26,968 nucleotides of DNA, from the NCBI GenBank assembly GCA_016207865.1, contig JACQZD010000006.1, positions 1 to 26,968 of the forward strand, given 5' to 3'. The stretch comes from Nitrospirota bacterium (GTDB lineage: Bacteria > Nitrospirota > Thermodesulfovibrionia > UBA6902 > DSMQ01). Shown here in pieces: positions 5,851 to 13,353 of this stretch (position 1 is its first letter; every line of letters starts with the position of its first letter). The notes under the pieces were generated by a model that ran no database searches, had not been told where the DNA came from, and was given only the letters and a program-made list of their open reading frames with translations. The position numbers and the translations under genes are program-made.

Positions 5851-6291
5851 ATGGATTTAATTTATCTTGATTACAACTGTTTTCAAAGGGGCTTTGATGA
5901 CCAGGGCCAAATTAAAATCCGCTTAGAGGCTTTGGCGTGTGAAGAAGTATTCCGGGAGGCTGAAAGAAAAGACATTAAGCTGATATGGTCTTTTATGCAT
6001 GAAGATGAAAATATCCTTTGTCCATTCATGGAGCGCAAATTAGAAGTAGCCCGCCTTTCTACTCTTTGTACAATAATAATTGACCCGGATAAAGAGATTT
6101 ATCAGCTTGCAAAAGAATTTCAGCAGACAACAAGACTATCGTCTAAAGATGCCATCCATTTAGCTTGTGCATCCCATGCAAGGTGCAAATTTTTTCTAAC
6201 CTGTGATGAGGAGTTAATAAAGTACGCTAAAAAATTGTCCCTTGAGATTAAGGTTATGAATCCAGTAGAATATATAAGAGAGGCTGAATAA
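5851..6291 (+). CDS. PIN-like domain protein, probable toxin
   Basis: A 146-residue protein with PIN features: IYLDYNCF with an acidic residue at position 7 in the first strand, the helix SSKDAIHLACA with D100 (as in the family motif xxDAxhla), and FFLTCDEELIKYAK with D119. PIN domains are Mg-dependent RNases, and in toxin-antitoxin systems they cleave tRNA, rRNA or mRNA. It starts with ATG 12 bases after GATAAGGA. Its stop TAA is immediately followed by the ATG of the next gene, so the pair is translationally coupled, with the toxin first, the reverse of classical vapBC. The target RNA is unknown. Confidence 0.75.
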   Translation: MDLIYLDYNCFQRGFDDQGQIKIRLEALACEEVFREAERKDIKLIWSFMHEDENILCPFMERKLEVARLSTLCTIIIDPDKEIYQLAKEFQQTTRLSSKDAIHLACASHARCKFFLTCDEELIKYAKKLSLEIKVMNPVEYIREAE

Positions 6292-6498
6292 ATGAAGACG
6301 AAGACCGTTGATGATACGGAAATTAAGTTAAAAGGTATAGAGGCATTGAATAAAACTCTGGGGCCTACCGCTGCCCTGAGATTTCTTACGCTTTTACATC
6401 ACAAGCCTACCGATTATGTGAAAATATCCAGACGCCTTTATGCAGGGCAGACGGTAGAAGATATTTTTGAAAGAGCGAAGAAGCACTGGAAGAAATGA
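6292..6498 (+). CDS. Small protein, probable antitoxin partner of the PIN protein
   Basis: A 68-residue, highly charged protein (EIKLKGIEALNKTLGPTAALRF in the N-terminal half, then a predicted helix around YVKISRRLYAGQTVEDIFERAKK). I recognise this small family as a frequent neighbour of PIN-like proteins, but cannot name a solved function. The ATG abuts the PIN stop codon and the stop overlaps the next ATG (ATGA, 6495-6498). Position, size and coupling suggest an antitoxin, which is an inference. Confidence 0.65.
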   Translation: MKTKTVDDTEIKLKGIEALNKTLGPTAALRFLTLLHHKPTDYVKISRRLYAGQTVEDIFERAKKHWKK

Positions 6499-6728
6499 AA
6501 GATGAGAGTCTTCTTAAAAGAATAGCAATAGATACAAAGATTATGCTCGGAAAGCCTGTGATAAAGGGAACAAGGCTTACTGTGGAACTTATACTTGAAA
6601 AACTTGCCTACGGCGCAACTTATGAGAGCCTCCTTAAAGATTATCCTTTCTTGGCCAATGACGATATAAGAGCAGCGGTTCTTTATGCATCTAAGGCTAT
6701 TTCTACTGAGGAAGTTTTTGCAGCTTAA
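6495..6728 (+). CDS. DUF433 domain protein, antitoxin-like
   Basis: A 77-residue protein matching DUF433: IAIDTKIMLGKPVIKGTRLTVELILEKLAYGATYESLLKDYPFLANDDIRAAVLYA. The GKPxIKGTRLxV block and the winged-helix-like spacing are diagnostic. DUF433 proteins usually precede a DUF5615 PIN-like toxin gene and are regarded as its antitoxin. No such toxin follows here: the next gene is a convergent TPR protein 15 bases away. The partner may instead be the PIN protein two genes upstream, or this is an orphan. Confidence 0.85.
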   Translation: MKDESLLKRIAIDTKIMLGKPVIKGTRLTVELILEKLAYGATYESLLKDYPFLANDDIRAAVLYASKAISTEEVFAA

Positions 6729-6743
6729 AATATCTGTGCTAAG

Positions 6744-7190
6744 CTAAATTCCGTAGTGGTCTGTAATCCACTGCATTGATGTTTCAGAGCAGGCGATTGC
6801 AGACTGGATGCTCCGTTGAGCTTCATATTCATTCCCTATCTGGGCATAAGCCGTGCCGCGGGCGAAAAAGGCGGCTCCGTAGCCGGAGTTGATTTTTATG
6901 GTATTGTCAAAATCCTTTATGGCATTTTCATAATCCTCTTTTGTCATGTATGATATTCCGCGGTAAAAGTAAGCCCGGAAATTCCGGCTGTTTATGTCAA
7001 TGACAAAGCTGAAATCCTGCATCGCTTTATCAAACTGCTCCATCCTGAAATATGCAACGCCCCTGCTTAAAAAGGCTATTTCTGTTTTTTCTCCGGCCTC
7101 AATGGCTTTTGAAAATGATGCGATGCTTTCTCCGTACTTTCCTTCAACGAAGAAGCCCTGCCCTTCCCGGAATAATTCTTTTGCATCCAT
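6744..7190 (-). CDS. Tetratricopeptide repeat protein
   Basis: A 148-residue protein made almost entirely of about three to four TPR units, with typical positions such as GKYGESIASFSKAIEAG, EQFDKAMQDFSFVIDINS and EDYENAIKDFDNTIKINSGYGAAFFARGTAYAQIG. TPRs are protein-binding scaffolds. There is no signal peptide or membrane segment, so it is probably cytosolic. The ATG at 7190 has a good AAGGAG 6 bases upstream and its own promoter. It is monocistronic, with its stop facing the DUF433 stop. Its partner is unknown. Confidence 0.85.
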   Translation of the reverse strand: MDAKELFREGQGFFVEGKYGESIASFSKAIEAGEKTEIAFLSRGVAYFRMEQFDKAMQDFSFVIDINSRNFRAYFYRGISYMTKEDYENAIKDFDNTIKINSGYGAAFFARGTAYAQIGNEYEAQRSIQSAIACSETSMQWITDHYGI

Positions 7191-7214
7191 TCTTTTCTCC
7201 TTTTTTTGATTGGT

Positions 7215-7243
7215 AGTATGAAAAACAATTTAGAGGATGTCAA
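7215..7243 (-). promoter_or_regulatory. Promoter of the TPR gene
   Basis: On the minus strand a perfect TTGACA (7243-7238), 17-base spacer, CATACT (7220-7215). The start codon follows about 25 bases later behind AAGGAG. Confidence 0.65.
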
Positions 7244-7266
7244 GAGGGGAGGTTGAACCTGCCGAT

Positions 7267-7295
7267 TTGCATATGAGCGGAAACCATGTTAAAAT
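7267..7295 (+). promoter_or_regulatory. Promoter of the secreted protein gene
   Basis: TTGCAT (7267-7272), 17-base spacer, TAAAAT (7290-7295), about 54 bases before the ATG at 7349. It is divergent from the TPR promoter, with the two -35 boxes 23 bases apart. Confidence 0.55.
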
Positions 7296-7348
7296 TCTTT
7301 GTTATTAATATCAATTACCTTTAACAATTACAAAGTGAGGCGTGACAA

Positions 7349-7921
7349 ATGCATAAGGTAAAAAAACTGGCGTTAGTATCGGCAATTTTAGTTGTCAGTC
7401 TTATCATTCCGTTGGCAGTGCATGGAGAGGATGCTAAACCCATACAGATATTGAAGCGTTATGCCGACAAGAAAACAGGGATTTCTTTTGAATACCCAGT
7501 GCTGGGAGGATGGGTGCAGAACCCTTCTGATGCAAATGCGCCCGGCAGTGTGAGTTTTGTGAACAAAGAAATTAATGCTTCTTTAATTGCAGGTCATATG
7601 AAACTGCCTGCGGCCACCCCTGACCTGTCAATTCCCGGGATGCTTGATTCGGCAGTTACGGATATGTTTGGCTCCTATAAAAAAGACCGTCCGGATGCGA
7701 AGCTTTTGTCTTCACGCGTTATCACAAATCCTCACAACAAGGCGAAGGGCGTTGAAATGATTTATACGGACAAAATCCATAACGACTTGCTGAAGATAAA
7801 AGATTCAGTATTTTTTAAGGGTGCAAACCGCTATAATGTGACTGCCATTGCCCGGGACAAGGACTTTGACAGGGTTGATAAGGAATTTTTTAGCATTGTA
7901 CTCAAGAGTTTAAAGTTTTAG
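7349..7921 (+). CDS. Secreted protein of unknown function, possible PsbP/Mog1-like fold
   Basis: A 190-residue protein with a clear Sec signal peptide: KVKK, a hydrophobic core (LALVSAILVVSLIIPLAV) and a likely cleavage after AVHG or HGEDA near residues 25-29. The mature part begins KRYADKKTGISFEYPVLGGWVQ, the pattern seen at the start of PsbP/DcrB-like domains (a short strand with SFEYP followed by W), and ends DFDRVDKEFFSIVLKSLKF, also typical of that fold. No catalytic motif is visible. It is monocistronic. Expected location is periplasmic or lipid-free extracytoplasmic, because no lipobox cysteine is present. The fold assignment is tentative. Confidence 0.7.
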   Translation: MHKVKKLALVSAILVVSLIIPLAVHGEDAKPIQILKRYADKKTGISFEYPVLGGWVQNPSDANAPGSVSFVNKEINASLIAGHMKLPAATPDLSIPGMLDSAVTDMFGSYKKDRPDAKLLSSRVITNPHNKAKGVEMIYTDKIHNDLLKIKDSVFFKGANRYNVTAIARDKDFDRVDKEFFSIVLKSLKF

Positions 7922-7930
7922 TTTAAAAAA

Positions 7931-7957
7931 CTGGATTCCTGCCTCCGCAGTAATGAC
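7931..7957. repeat. Degenerate REP-like half unit
   Basis: CTGGATTCCTGCCTCCGCAG followed by TAATGAC matches one half of the dispersed palindrome but with eroded pairing. It lies just after the secreted protein gene and before the DUF3786 stop. Confidence 0.5.
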
Positions 7958-8000
7958 GGATTTAAAGGTATTTTCAGGTCAATGACAGAAACCTGTCAGC

Positions 8001-8600
8001 TTACATCATTATCAGCAGGCTCATCATGGCAACAGACCAGATGATGTCAATCGGTAGTTGAATCTCACAGGCTGAATCAAATAGCAAATCAAGGCGTGCG
8101 GGGAATTCCTCGTCAACTCTCCATAATATCAGTACAACCGGAACTTTGGGAAGTGGAAATAATCTTACGGATGCATCGCCGTATTTAAGCTGTTCCCCTC
8201 CAAGTTCAGAGCCTTTTGCAAGAAATCCTTCAATATTATTCCCGTATTTCTCAGCGAGCGCATCGCAGGGCAGGACGTGGGTGCCTCTGAAAAAAAGCTG
8301 TCCGCCTTTCAGATTGACGGGCTTTATCAATTCACCTGACAGCGGGATGTCTTTTGCGCCTGTCAGATAACGGAGGATTGAGAGGCGTGAGAAATACGCA
8401 AGCCTTTGCAGGAGAACCTGATTCCCTGCGGCATGACTGAAAATCGTTTCCTCTTTTGGAGAAATATGGATGTCTATGCCGAATGATTCTAAGGTATAAA
8501 AAGAAGCCGCCTTATCGTAAAGCGCCTGCGCCTTCTTGCAGACATCGTCAGGGTTGAGTTTTGCGAGGAGTTCCCAGCACTGTTTTTCACCTGAGGACAT
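8001..8600 (-). CDS. DUF3786 domain protein
   Basis: A 199-residue protein that I recognise as DUF3786, a family of anaerobic and sulfate-reducer-like bacteria of unknown biochemical role. Typical elements are YTLESFGIDIHISPKEETI, RLSILRYLTGAKDIPLSGELIKP, LKGGQLFFRGTHVLPCDALAEKYG and the tail LPKVPVVLILWRVDEEFPARLDLLFDSACEIQLPIDIIWS. The C-terminal MMSLLIMM is hydrophobic but too short for a confident membrane span. The ATG lies 3 bases after the stop of the K+ channel gene, so the two are co-transcribed and probably coupled. Confidence 0.8.
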   Translation of the reverse strand: MSSGEKQCWELLAKLNPDDVCKKAQALYDKAASFYTLESFGIDIHISPKEETIFSHAAGNQVLLQRLAYFSRLSILRYLTGAKDIPLSGELIKPVNLKGGQLFFRGTHVLPCDALAEKYGNNIEGFLAKGSELGGEQLKYGDASVRLFPLPKVPVVLILWRVDEEFPARLDLLFDSACEIQLPIDIIWSVAMMSLLIMM

Positions 8601-8603
8601 ATC

Positions 8604-9593
8604 TTATTTTCCTGCCGACGCTTTAATCTCCCTGATAACGTTTGTTTCACCGATAAGAATCAGGACGTCCCCCGTGTCAAGCCGTTCGTCAGCAGGCGGA
8701 TTGAAAATATATTTTTCCCGTTTTTTTACAGCTACGACGGTTATCCCTTTTTTATCGGGAAGCCCGGCTGTCTTCAATGTCTTTCCGGCAAACGGGCCTC
8801 CGGCATCTACGGTTAGATCTTCCAGCCTGTAGGTTTCATCCGCATGCTTAACCATCATATCAAAAAACCCGACAGCCTCAGGCCGGACCATTGTTGACGC
8901 CATCCTGAGTCCCCCGATAAATTCCGGCGAGACAACATCGTCTGCGCCTGCCCTCCGCAGCTTTTCATCTGATTCATCCTCCTCGGCCTTTGCCACGATT
9001 CGCAAAGAAGTATTTATCCCCCTTGCAGTAAGGACCAGCAGGAGGTTTTCCGCGTCAGTGGGCAGAGAGCAGAAAATGCCTTTTGCGTTTGGGGCGTTCG
9101 CAGCCTTTAAGACTGTACTGCTTGTTGCATCGCCTTTGACAAACAACAGCCCTCTCTCAGACAGTTCCCTGCATATGTCCTCATTTGTATCAATGGCAAC
9201 AAAGCGCCTGCCTGTTTTATGAAGCTCGTCAATAATATGTCTTCCGGTCCCGCCTAATCCGCAGACAATATAATGCCCTTTTAAATCAGCAATCTTTTTC
9301 TCCATTTTCCGCCTCCTTAATATTTCGCTTAGCTCGCCTTCTACCAGAAACGCCGTAAAGGTTGAAATGCCGAACAGCAGTATGCCCATGCCGAATACAA
9401 TGAGAAATATCGTAAATATCCTGCCGTGCTGTGAGAGGGGGTTTACTTCCATGTATCCGACTGATGCGATGGTGATGATTGTCATGTAGAGGGAATCAAT
9501 GAAGCTCCATCCCTCTATGAGCATATAGCCTAAAGTTCCGGCCATAACAACGAGGAAGAGAAGTATGAGCGCGTATAAAAGTCTTTTTATCAT
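8604..9593 (-). CDS. Two-TM potassium channel with RCK (TrkA-N/TrkA-C) domains, atypical filter
   Basis: A 329-residue protein from the ATG at 9593 (MIKRLLYALILL). TM1 covers about residues 5-26, the pore helix and filter 34-50, TM2 about 58-80. An RCK domain follows with the Rossmann motif HYIVCGLGGTGRHI and an acidic strand end (RFVAIDTNE), then a TrkA-C domain (LEDLTVDAGGPFAGKTL to GDVLILIGE). It should be an inner-membrane ligand-gated K+ channel. The filter reads TIASVGYMEV instead of T-x-G-Y-G-D/E, so residue 48 is Met where Gly is canonical. Some bacterial RCK channels do vary here, so selectivity is uncertain. A GTG at 9644 would add 17 unlike residues and was not chosen. The DUF3786 gene follows after 3 bases. 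Confidence 0.85.
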   Translation of the reverse strand: MIKRLLYALILLFLVVMAGTLGYMLIEGWSFIDSLYMTIITIASVGYMEVNPLSQHGRIFTIFLIVFGMGILLFGISTFTAFLVEGELSEILRRRKMEKKIADLKGHYIVCGLGGTGRHIIDELHKTGRRFVAIDTNEDICRELSERGLLFVKGDATSSTVLKAANAPNAKGIFCSLPTDAENLLLVLTARGINTSLRIVAKAEEDESDEKLRRAGADDVVSPEFIGGLRMASTMVRPEAVGFFDMMVKHADETYRLEDLTVDAGGPFAGKTLKTAGLPDKKGITVVAVKKREKYIFNPPADERLDTGDVLILIGETNVIREIKASAGK

Positions 9594-9599
9594 GTCTGA

Positions 9600-9605
9600 A
9601 TTATA
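9600..9605 (-). promoter_or_regulatory. Consensus -10 box six bases before the channel ATG
   Basis: TATAAT on the minus strand at 9605-9600, followed by TCAGAC and ATG (9593). Transcription would begin at or next to the start codon, giving a leaderless message. No Shine-Dalgarno is present. The -35 region is weak. Confidence 0.4.
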
Positions 9606-9659
9606 GCAGAAAAAATAAGGTTCTTCAGGGATTCCTGTGGGCACATATCCCTAATATCC

Positions 9660-9797
9660 GTCATTCCGGCTTGTCCGGAATCGTTCCTGTGACAAATCCC
9701 TTAGCAGGGGATTGCTTTTTATGATGGAGTGCTATCTTGCTTTGCCGTCATGCAGTCCTTATTTATATCAAAAAGATTCCGGACAAGCCGGAATGAC
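9660..9797. repeat. Pair of identical inverted 23-bp REP-like units
   Basis: The unit GTCATTCCGGCTTGTCCGG-AATC (9660-9682) recurs as its exact reverse complement at 9775-9797, 92 bases apart. Each unit is itself palindromic (ATTCCGG..CCGGAAT). The segment between the units has no gene; its only distinct stretch is a T-rich part near 9715. The arrangement resembles a BIME-like pair between the ctpA operon and the channel gene. Confidence 0.8.
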
Positions 9798-9803
9798 ATC
9801 CAC

Positions 9804-9840
9804 AAAACAAGAAGGGGCGCGCGGTTATCCTGCGCACCCC
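9804..9840 (-). terminator. Intrinsic terminator of the tkt-ftsEX-ctpA operon
   Basis: On the minus strand GGGGTGCGC (9840-9832), loop AGGATAACC, GCGCGCCCC (9822-9814) with one G-U pair, then TTCTTGTTTTG. It lies about 65 bases after the ctpA stop, past the heptad array. Confidence 0.75.
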
Positions 9841-9854
9841 TCTGAGTTTATCCT

Positions 9855-9903
9855 TTACTGTTCACCGTTCACTGTCAACTGTCAACTGTTAACTGTCAAC
9901 TTT
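9855..9903. repeat. Heptanucleotide array abutting the ctpA stop
   Basis: Seven units in register: TTACTGT, TCACCGT, TCACTGT, CAACTGT, CAACTGT, TAACTGT, CAACTTT. The last ends one base before the ctpA stop codon (9905-9907). Same unit family as the array between tRNA-Pro and tRNA-Arg. Confidence 0.8.
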
Positions 9904-9904
9904 T

Positions 9905-11230
9905 CTATGATGCCTTCTGCATCTCCTTGAATATCTTCAATGTTTTAATTACATCTATCGCACGCTGGAGCTGTAGGTCCTCTTCCTCTGAGGATTCAGC
10001 CGCCTCTCCGCCTGGTATTTCCATAAGCTCTTTTTCAGGGTCTTTTGTGATTTCAGGCGCTTTCTTTGTATCATTCTCAAGGTGTTTCTCAAGGTCCTTC
10101 TCTCTTATTACCGGATGACCCTTGACGCCTTTTTTGAGTTTGGGTTTTACAACAATATCAGGCGTTATTCCCGTATTTTGAATGGATGTGCCTTTTGGAG
10201 TGTAATAGCGGGCGACTGTAAGCCTTAAGCCCGAGCCGTCGCTCAAAGGTATGACTGTCTGGACCGAGCCTTTTCCAAAGGTTGTGGCCCCTACGATTAC
10301 CGCCCTGGACCAGTCCTTAAGCGCGCCCGCGACGATTTCCGACGCGCTGGCGCTGCCTTCATTTACAAGCACTACCATCGGAAGTTCAAAGTGCTCCCTG
10401 CCGTTTTTTGTATGATATTCCTTTTTGCTTTCATTCTTCCCTTTTGTATAGACAACAAGCTTGCCGTCAGGAATGAATTGACCTGTTACATCAACTGACG
10501 AATCCAGAAGACCGCCGGGATTATTTCTGAGGTCCAGGATCAGGGATTTTACATCATCATCCCCCAATTTTTTCAAGGCGGCTCCGAGGTCTGACGCGGT
10601 CTGCTCCTGAAAATGGGTGATTTTTATATACCCTATTTTATCCTCCAGCACCTTGCTTTTTACACTGCGGATTTTTATGATGTCCCTTGTGAGTGTGAAG
10701 TCTTTAGGCTCGGCCCAATCTTTCCGGTAGATGTTTATTGTTACCTGCGTGCCTTTTGGTCCCCTGAGTTTTTTTACTGCCTCATCCATGCTCATGCCCT
10801 TTGTTGATTCGCCGTTTATCTTAAGAATCTTATCGCCGGTCTTTATACCGGCCCTGTCGGCAGGGGTGTCATCAATGGGCGCAACGACAGTAATTAAGTC
10901 GTCTTTTGTTCCGATTTGTATCCCGAGACCTCCGAACTCACCCTTTGTCTCAACCTGCATCTCCTTAAAAGCATCCTGAGGCATAAAGGAAGAATGAGGG
11001 TCCAGCGAGTTGAGCATTCCTCTTATGGCCCCGTAGATGAGGTCGTCTTCCTTGACGTCTTCCACATAATTTTTCTTAACCAGTGTGAGCACTTCGGCAA
11101 AGACCCTTAATTTTTCGTAATGCCCGCCTTCCATGTTTACCCAGGCAAGCCCCCATTGTCCGATTATGGTCCCGGAAATGATAACCGCGAGCATCACCGC
11201 CCACATGGTAATTGATTTTTTCTTAAACAT
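9905..11230 (-). CDS. ctpA: S41 family C-terminal processing protease (CtpA type)
   Basis: A 441-residue protein with an N-terminal signal anchor (about residues 8-31), an N-terminal helical part with SLDPHSSFM (76-83), a PDZ domain from about 98 to 175 (EFGGLGIQIG), and the S41 catalytic domain. The motif ILDLRNNPGG (231-240), the serine block GSASASEIVAGAL (292-304) and the lysine in TTFGKGSVQT (K320) give the Ser-Lys dyad. The C-terminal tail from about 385 is charged and low in complexity. Family members cut the C-termini of envelope proteins and control peptidoglycan hydrolases, which fits the neighbouring ftsEX and EnvC-like genes. GGAGG lies 12 bases before the ATG, 51 bases after the previous stop. 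It is the last gene of the operon. Confidence 0.93.
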   Translation of the reverse strand: MFKKKSITMWAVMLAVIISGTIIGQWGLAWVNMEGGHYEKLRVFAEVLTLVKKNYVEDVKEDDLIYGAIRGMLNSLDPHSSFMPQDAFKEMQVETKGEFGGLGIQIGTKDDLITVVAPIDDTPADRAGIKTGDKILKINGESTKGMSMDEAVKKLRGPKGTQVTINIYRKDWAEPKDFTLTRDIIKIRSVKSKVLEDKIGYIKITHFQEQTASDLGAALKKLGDDDVKSLILDLRNNPGGLLDSSVDVTGQFIPDGKLVVYTKGKNESKKEYHTKNGREHFELPMVVLVNEGSASASEIVAGALKDWSRAVIVGATTFGKGSVQTVIPLSDGSGLRLTVARYYTPKGTSIQNTGITPDIVVKPKLKKGVKGHPVIREKDLEKHLENDTKKAPEITKDPEKELMEIPGGEAAESSEEEDLQLQRAIDVIKTLKIFKEMQKAS

Positions 11231-11281
11231 TGTTAATTTGTTCCTCCATTTTCTATGTTAACACCCTGAAATGCGTCCTGT

Positions 11282-12463
11282 CTATTTCTTTTTTAACCAT
11301 TGAGCCGGATTAAGCGGCTTGCCTTTATATCGTATCTCAAAATACAGGCTTGGCGTATTGAGAAGCCCGGACTCGCCTACTTTGCCGACGGTCTGCTGTG
11401 CCTTGACGGTATCGCCGACTTTGTGAAATATCTCTGAAAGATGCGCATAAAGCGTATGGTAGCCGCCTCCGTGATTGATTATGAGGAGCTGTCCGTAGCC
11501 TTTAAACCAGTCTGCATAAACCACTTTTCCGCCTGCTACAGCTCTTGCCGCCTCTCTGGTGCCGGCCTTGATTTCAATCCCGTTTTTAAAAACAGGGATG
11601 TTGAATTCAGGGTTTTTGTAGCTTCCGAACGGGACGAGTATTTTTCCGTCTATGGGCCATGGAAGCCATCCTTTGAGCGCCGCAAAACCCTTGCCTGTTA
11701 TGGAAGGCGGCAGTTCTTTTTCTTCAAGTCTTTTTATAAGGTCCAGGAGCCTTTTTGAGGACTCTTCAAGTTCCCTGATCATTTTTTCATAAGAGCTCCG
11801 CTCTTTTTTGACTGAGGCAAGAAGAGAATCTTTTTTGCCGCGCTCCGCCTGCATTTCGTCCGCCTTTTTTTTGACCTGATTTTTATTTATCTCAAGTTCC
11901 TTTTTCAAGACTTCCATCTGCTGCATTTTTTCGTTAAGCTCCTTAATCTCGCTGCTGTAGATATCCATCAGTTTGCGGTCGTAATAAGCAATAAAATTGA
12001 TGTTCCGGCTTTTTTTAATGAGGTCCTGATAATCTTTTGCAGAGAATAATATGACTGCTATTTCGCCGTGCTGCTGCTTGTAAAGGCTTCTCAGGCGCTG
12101 TTTTAAAAACTGTTTCCTGCTTTCAAGCTTGCTGCTGAGGATGGTAATATCCCCTTCAAGCTGCCTTATCTTTGTACGGGTTTGCGCAAGCTGTTTGTCA
12201 TAGTGTGCAAGTTCTTCCCTTTTCAGCGCCAGGGCCCTGTTTATTTTTTCAAGCTCTGAAAGGATGGAGCCCTCTTTTTTTATAATCTCCTGCACCTTCT
12301 GTTTTTCACTGCTGAGTTTTTTCTGGATCTCCTTGAGCTCGTCCTTGGGGTCTTTTGCGTATAAAACTGAGAACTGAGAACTGAGAACTGAGAACGCAAT
12401 AAGAAAAGCAAAAAAAAATGCTGTTTTCCCGCTATTTCTTATTTCCCATTTTCCATTTCCCAT
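11282..12463 (-). CDS. EnvC-like LytM (M23) protein, catalytically degenerate, coiled coil
   Basis: A 393-residue protein: signal peptide (cut likely after VLYA, residue 36), a long coiled coil from about 38 to 250, and a LytM domain from about 270 to the end. The first zinc site of active LytM enzymes (HxxxD in HKGVDI-like context) reads KNGIEIKA here (293-300), and the HxH near the end reads PSLYFEI (371-377), just as in E. coli EnvC. The protein should therefore be an amidase activator, not a peptidase. It starts 5 bases after the ftsX stop, matching the FtsEX-EnvC partnership in septal peptidoglycan splitting. Oddly, the start codon lies in one heptad array and the signal-peptide core (FSVLSSQFSVL) is encoded by another. 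No Shine-Dalgarno is visible, so coupling to ftsX is likely. Confidence 0.85.
   Translation of the reverse strand: MGNGKWEIRNSGKTAFFFAFLIAFSVLSSQFSVLYAKDPKDELKEIQKKLSSEKQKVQEIIKKEGSILSELEKINRALALKREELAHYDKQLAQTRTKIRQLEGDITILSSKLESRKQFLKQRLRSLYKQQHGEIAVILFSAKDYQDLIKKSRNINFIAYYDRKLMDIYSSEIKELNEKMQQMEVLKKELEINKNQVKKKADEMQAERGKKDSLLASVKKERSSYEKMIRELEESSKRLLDLIKRLEEKELPPSITGKGFAALKGWLPWPIDGKILVPFGSYKNPEFNIPVFKNGIEIKAGTREAARAVAGGKVVYADWFKGYGQLLIINHGGGYHTLYAHLSEIFHKVGDTVKAQQTVGKVGESGLLNTPSLYFEIRYKGKPLNPAQWLKKK
12365..12463. repeat. Two heptanucleotide arrays inside the 5' end of the EnvC-like gene
   Basis: AACTGAG occurs four times without error at 12365-12392 and continues as AAC. On the coding strand it is TTCTCAG... 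and encodes the hydrophobic core of the signal peptide, with a 7-residue protein period. A second array at 12436-12463 (TTCTTAT, TTCCCAT, TTTCCAT, TTCCCAT) ends exactly with the start codon (CAT on this strand). Confidence 0.85.
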
Positions 12464-12468
12464 TTTGT

Positions 12469-13353
12469 TTAATACTTAATTCTGCCGATTGCAAAAAGGC
12501 TTCCGATGAGACTCATCAGCGCCCCGCCTAACGGGAGGACAGGGTAGGCCGCAGGGGGAAAGAATACTGCAAATGATTTGATTGAAGGTATGAGCTCTGC
12601 GGTTTTTGCAGTTGTAACTGCATAAATGCCGAAAAGCGCTGACAGCGCGATTATGCCGCTGGACAAGCCGATAAAAAGCCCTTCCATAAGAAACGGCAGT
12701 CTTATAAAACTCCTGCTGGCGCCTAACAGCTTCATGGTATCAATCTCATCAGCCCTTCTGTAAAACAGGATTTTGATAGTGCTGTAGGTAACAAACGCAA
12801 GGGCAATCAATATAATACTGCCGAGGCTGACGGTCAGGACCTTCAGCCCCTTTGACAGTGAATCCATGGATGCAAGCCATTTTTCACCGTACTGCACATC
12901 CTCTACTCCCTGAAACTGTTTCAGGCGCTCCGCCTTTTCTTTTATGCCGGCCGGCGTCAGAGATTCCCTTTTGAGTTTAAGCTCAAATGACGCGGGAAGA
13001 GGGTTGCTTTCAAATCCCTCAAGCAGGTGTGTTGCACTGCCTAATGTCTGCCTGAGTTCTTTCAGCGCCTGTTCTTTTGTTATGTAATTAACCGAAGTGA
13101 TGTCAGTGTCTTTTTTAAAATGGTTCTTTATTAAGCCTTCTTCTTCCGCAGATATATTATCTTTCAGATATACGACAAGGCCGAATCCGCCGGACCAGTT
13201 TTTAAGTGTCAGGTCAATGTTTAATGTGATGAGCGCAAAGGCGCTTATAATCAGAAGGCCGACGGCAATTGTAAGCACCGTGAGCAGATTTATCCGCTTT
13301 TCACTCCAGAAATTCTTAACCGCAGTCTGAAATAAGTAGGTAAGGGTGTTCAA
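12469..13353 (-). CDS. ftsX: Cell division protein FtsX
   Basis: A 294-residue membrane protein: TM1 near residues 20-45 (LLTVLTIAVGLLIISAFALI), an extracytoplasmic domain (about 50-165) that includes LRQTLG and LPASFELKL, and three C-terminal helices. The cytoplasmic loop YRRADEIDTMKLLGASRSFIRLPFLMEG is diagnostic for FtsX. It forms the membrane part of the FtsEX complex, which transmits ATP hydrolysis to a periplasmic hydrolase activator. The start overlaps the ftsE stop (ATGA, 13350-13353), and the EnvC-like gene follows 5 bases after its stop. Confidence 0.95.
   Translation of the reverse strand: MNTLTYLFQTAVKNFWSEKRINLLTVLTIAVGLLIISAFALITLNIDLTLKNWSGGFGLVVYLKDNISAEEEGLIKNHFKKDTDITSVNYITKEQALKELRQTLGSATHLLEGFESNPLPASFELKLKRESLTPAGIKEKAERLKQFQGVEDVQYGEKWLASMDSLSKGLKVLTVSLGSIILIALAFVTYSTIKILFYRRADEIDTMKLLGASRSFIRLPFLMEGLFIGLSSGIIALSALFGIYAVTTAKTAELIPSIKSFAVFFPPAAYPVLPLGGALMSLIGSLFAIGRIKY

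Noticed and set aside
9594..9644. GTG start at 9644 for the K+ channel
   Set aside because: The extra 17 residues are not membrane-like and cover the -10 box; the ATG at 9593 begins the first membrane segment.
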